This document shows positions 63,630 to 64,000 of a stretch of DNA of 64,000 nt, piece after piece. This stretch comes from Rhizobium grahamii CCGE 502. GTDB taxonomy: Bacteria; Pseudomonadota; Alphaproteobacteria; Rhizobiales; Rhizobiaceae. The notes under the pieces were generated by a model, which did not search any database, was not told the DNA's origin, and saw only the letters and a program-made list of their open reading frames with translations. Location of the stretch: assembly GCF_000298315.2 (NCBI RefSeq), contig NZ_AEYE02000008.1, positions 186,001 to 250,000 of the forward strand, written 5' to 3'. Every line of letters starts with the position of its first letter. Within the stretch, counting starts at the first letter, position 1. The translations under genes were made by a program, and so were the position numbers.

Positions 63630-64000
63630 ATGCCACAGCAGGTTAGCGGGGCAGGTCTGAAGCGCCAGGTCATCTTCTGGCTGATCGTGCTCGCCTTCTT
63701 TATTGGTTTTCTCTTCATCTTTAGCTCGATCCTCCTGCCGTTCCTGGCGGGGATGGCACTGGCCTACTTCCTTGACCCGGTTGCCGATCGGCTCGAACGC
63801 CTCGGTCTTAGCCGCTTGATGGCGACGATCGTCATCTTGATCGCCTTCGTCGTCGTCATCGTGCTGGCCTTGATGATCCTGATACCGGTTTTGGCGAGCC
63901 AATTCAGCGATTTTGCCGGCCGCCTGCCGGGCTACATCGATCAGCTGCAGACATTCATCATCCAGTCGCAGAATACCCTCATGCCGGATTGGGTGAGGAG
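63630..64000 (+). CDS. AI-2E family transporter, N-terminal part (cut by window edge)
   Basis: The visible 123 codons encode an N-terminal pair of hydrophobic helices (I-F-W-L-I-V-L-A-F-F-I-G-F-L-F-I-F), the family motif L-P-F-L-A-G-M-A-L-A-Y-F-L-D-P-V near residue 40 and a third helix (T-I-V-I-L-I-A-F-V-V-V-I-V), then the start of the extracellular region. This is the AI-2E/PerM family, whose members include quorum-signal exporters and sodium/proton antiporters. Two ATG codons in tandem (63627, 63630) follow GCGGGGA; I use the second for better spacing. Divergent from purM. Confidence 0.88.
   Translation, partial: MPQQVSGAGLKRQVIFWLIVLAFFIGFLFIFSSILLPFLAGMALAYFLDPVADRLERLGLSRLMATIVILIAFVVVIVLALMILIPVLASQFSDFAGRLPGYIDQLQTFIIQSQNTLMPDWVR

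Overview
The window reads as a stretch of alphaproteobacterial main chromosome from the Rhizobiaceae, closest in gene order to Sinorhizobium/Ensifer and Rhizobium. The evidence is the set of neighbourhoods that I recall as typical there: radA-cvpA-purF with an SDR gene; rpsF-rpsR-DUF2232-rplI; fabD-fabG-acpP-fabF-mltG-yicC-gmk; lptF-lptG-lptD-surA-pdxA-rsmA opposite pepA-holC; SDR-uvrC-pgsA-moaD-moaE next to a RopB-like outer membrane protein; and purM-purN opposite an AI-2E family gene. The DNA is GC-rich and densely coding, with many 4-base stop/start overlaps. Several putative promoters resemble the rhizobial housekeeping pattern CTTGAC-N17-CTATAT. I see no tRNA or rRNA genes, insertion sequences, prophage or CRISPR arrays. 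The genus is an inference from memory of gene order, not from a search.

Layout. 1-1000 (minus): the end of a translationally coupled chain cysS-GFA-GFA-GFA, the third GFA gene being cut by the window edge. 2.7-8.1 kb: a membrane-anchored GH25 lysozyme (plus), then SDR, purF, cvpA and radA (minus). 8.2-12.1 kb: a LysE exporter, alr, and an AraC regulator followed by azlCD. 12.2-17.2 kb: dnaB (minus), then a MarR-MFS-HlyD drug-efflux unit with a visible operator. 17.3-19.7 kb: rplI, DUF2232, rpsR and rpsF (minus), with a long rpsF leader. 20-23 kb: a class III cyclase/TolB-like/TPR protein and a Tas-type aldo-keto reductase. 23.2-29.7 kb (plus): fatty acid synthesis, mltG, yicC, gmk. 29.8-38.3 kb (minus): rsmA, pdxA, surA, lptD, lptG, lptF and a PAP2 phosphatase, reading into each other in the opposite order. 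38.5-40.4 kb (plus): pepA-holC. 40.4-46.0 kb (minus): GrpB, galactose dehydrogenase-like, polysaccharide deacetylase lipoprotein, ABC-F and GGDEF genes. 46.3-48.8 kb: ndk, then a CGNR regulator plus lipoprotein divergent from a lone LivH-like permease. 48.8-53.0 kb (minus): moaE, moaD, pgsA, uvrC, SDR. 53.4-57.5 kb: RopB-like protein, SDR/LysR pair, GST, rlmJ. 57.5-61.5 kb (plus): molybdopterin oxidoreductase, Nudix hydrolase, PhnM-like amidohydrolase. 61.6-64 kb: purN-purM (minus) and the start of an AI-2E family transporter.

How the genes work together. Most of the window is housekeeping: purine synthesis (purF, purN, purM, gmk, ndk), fatty acid synthesis, envelope assembly (lptD/F/G, SurA-like chaperone, MltG, alr, GH25, deacetylase, RopB-like protein), replication and repair (dnaB, holC, radA, uvrC), ribosome parts and rRNA methylation (rpsF, rpsR, rplI, rsmA, rlmJ) and molybdenum cofactor assembly (moaD/E) with one client enzyme. 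The accessory parts are the GFA array, the MarR efflux unit, the AraC-azlCD unit, the cyclase, the CGNR unit and the phnM-like gene. I do not see an obviously new multi-gene system. The least explained loci are the CGNR-lipoprotein/permease pair with its shared palindrome, the triple GFA array and the PAP2 phosphatase with an altered motif beside lptFGD.
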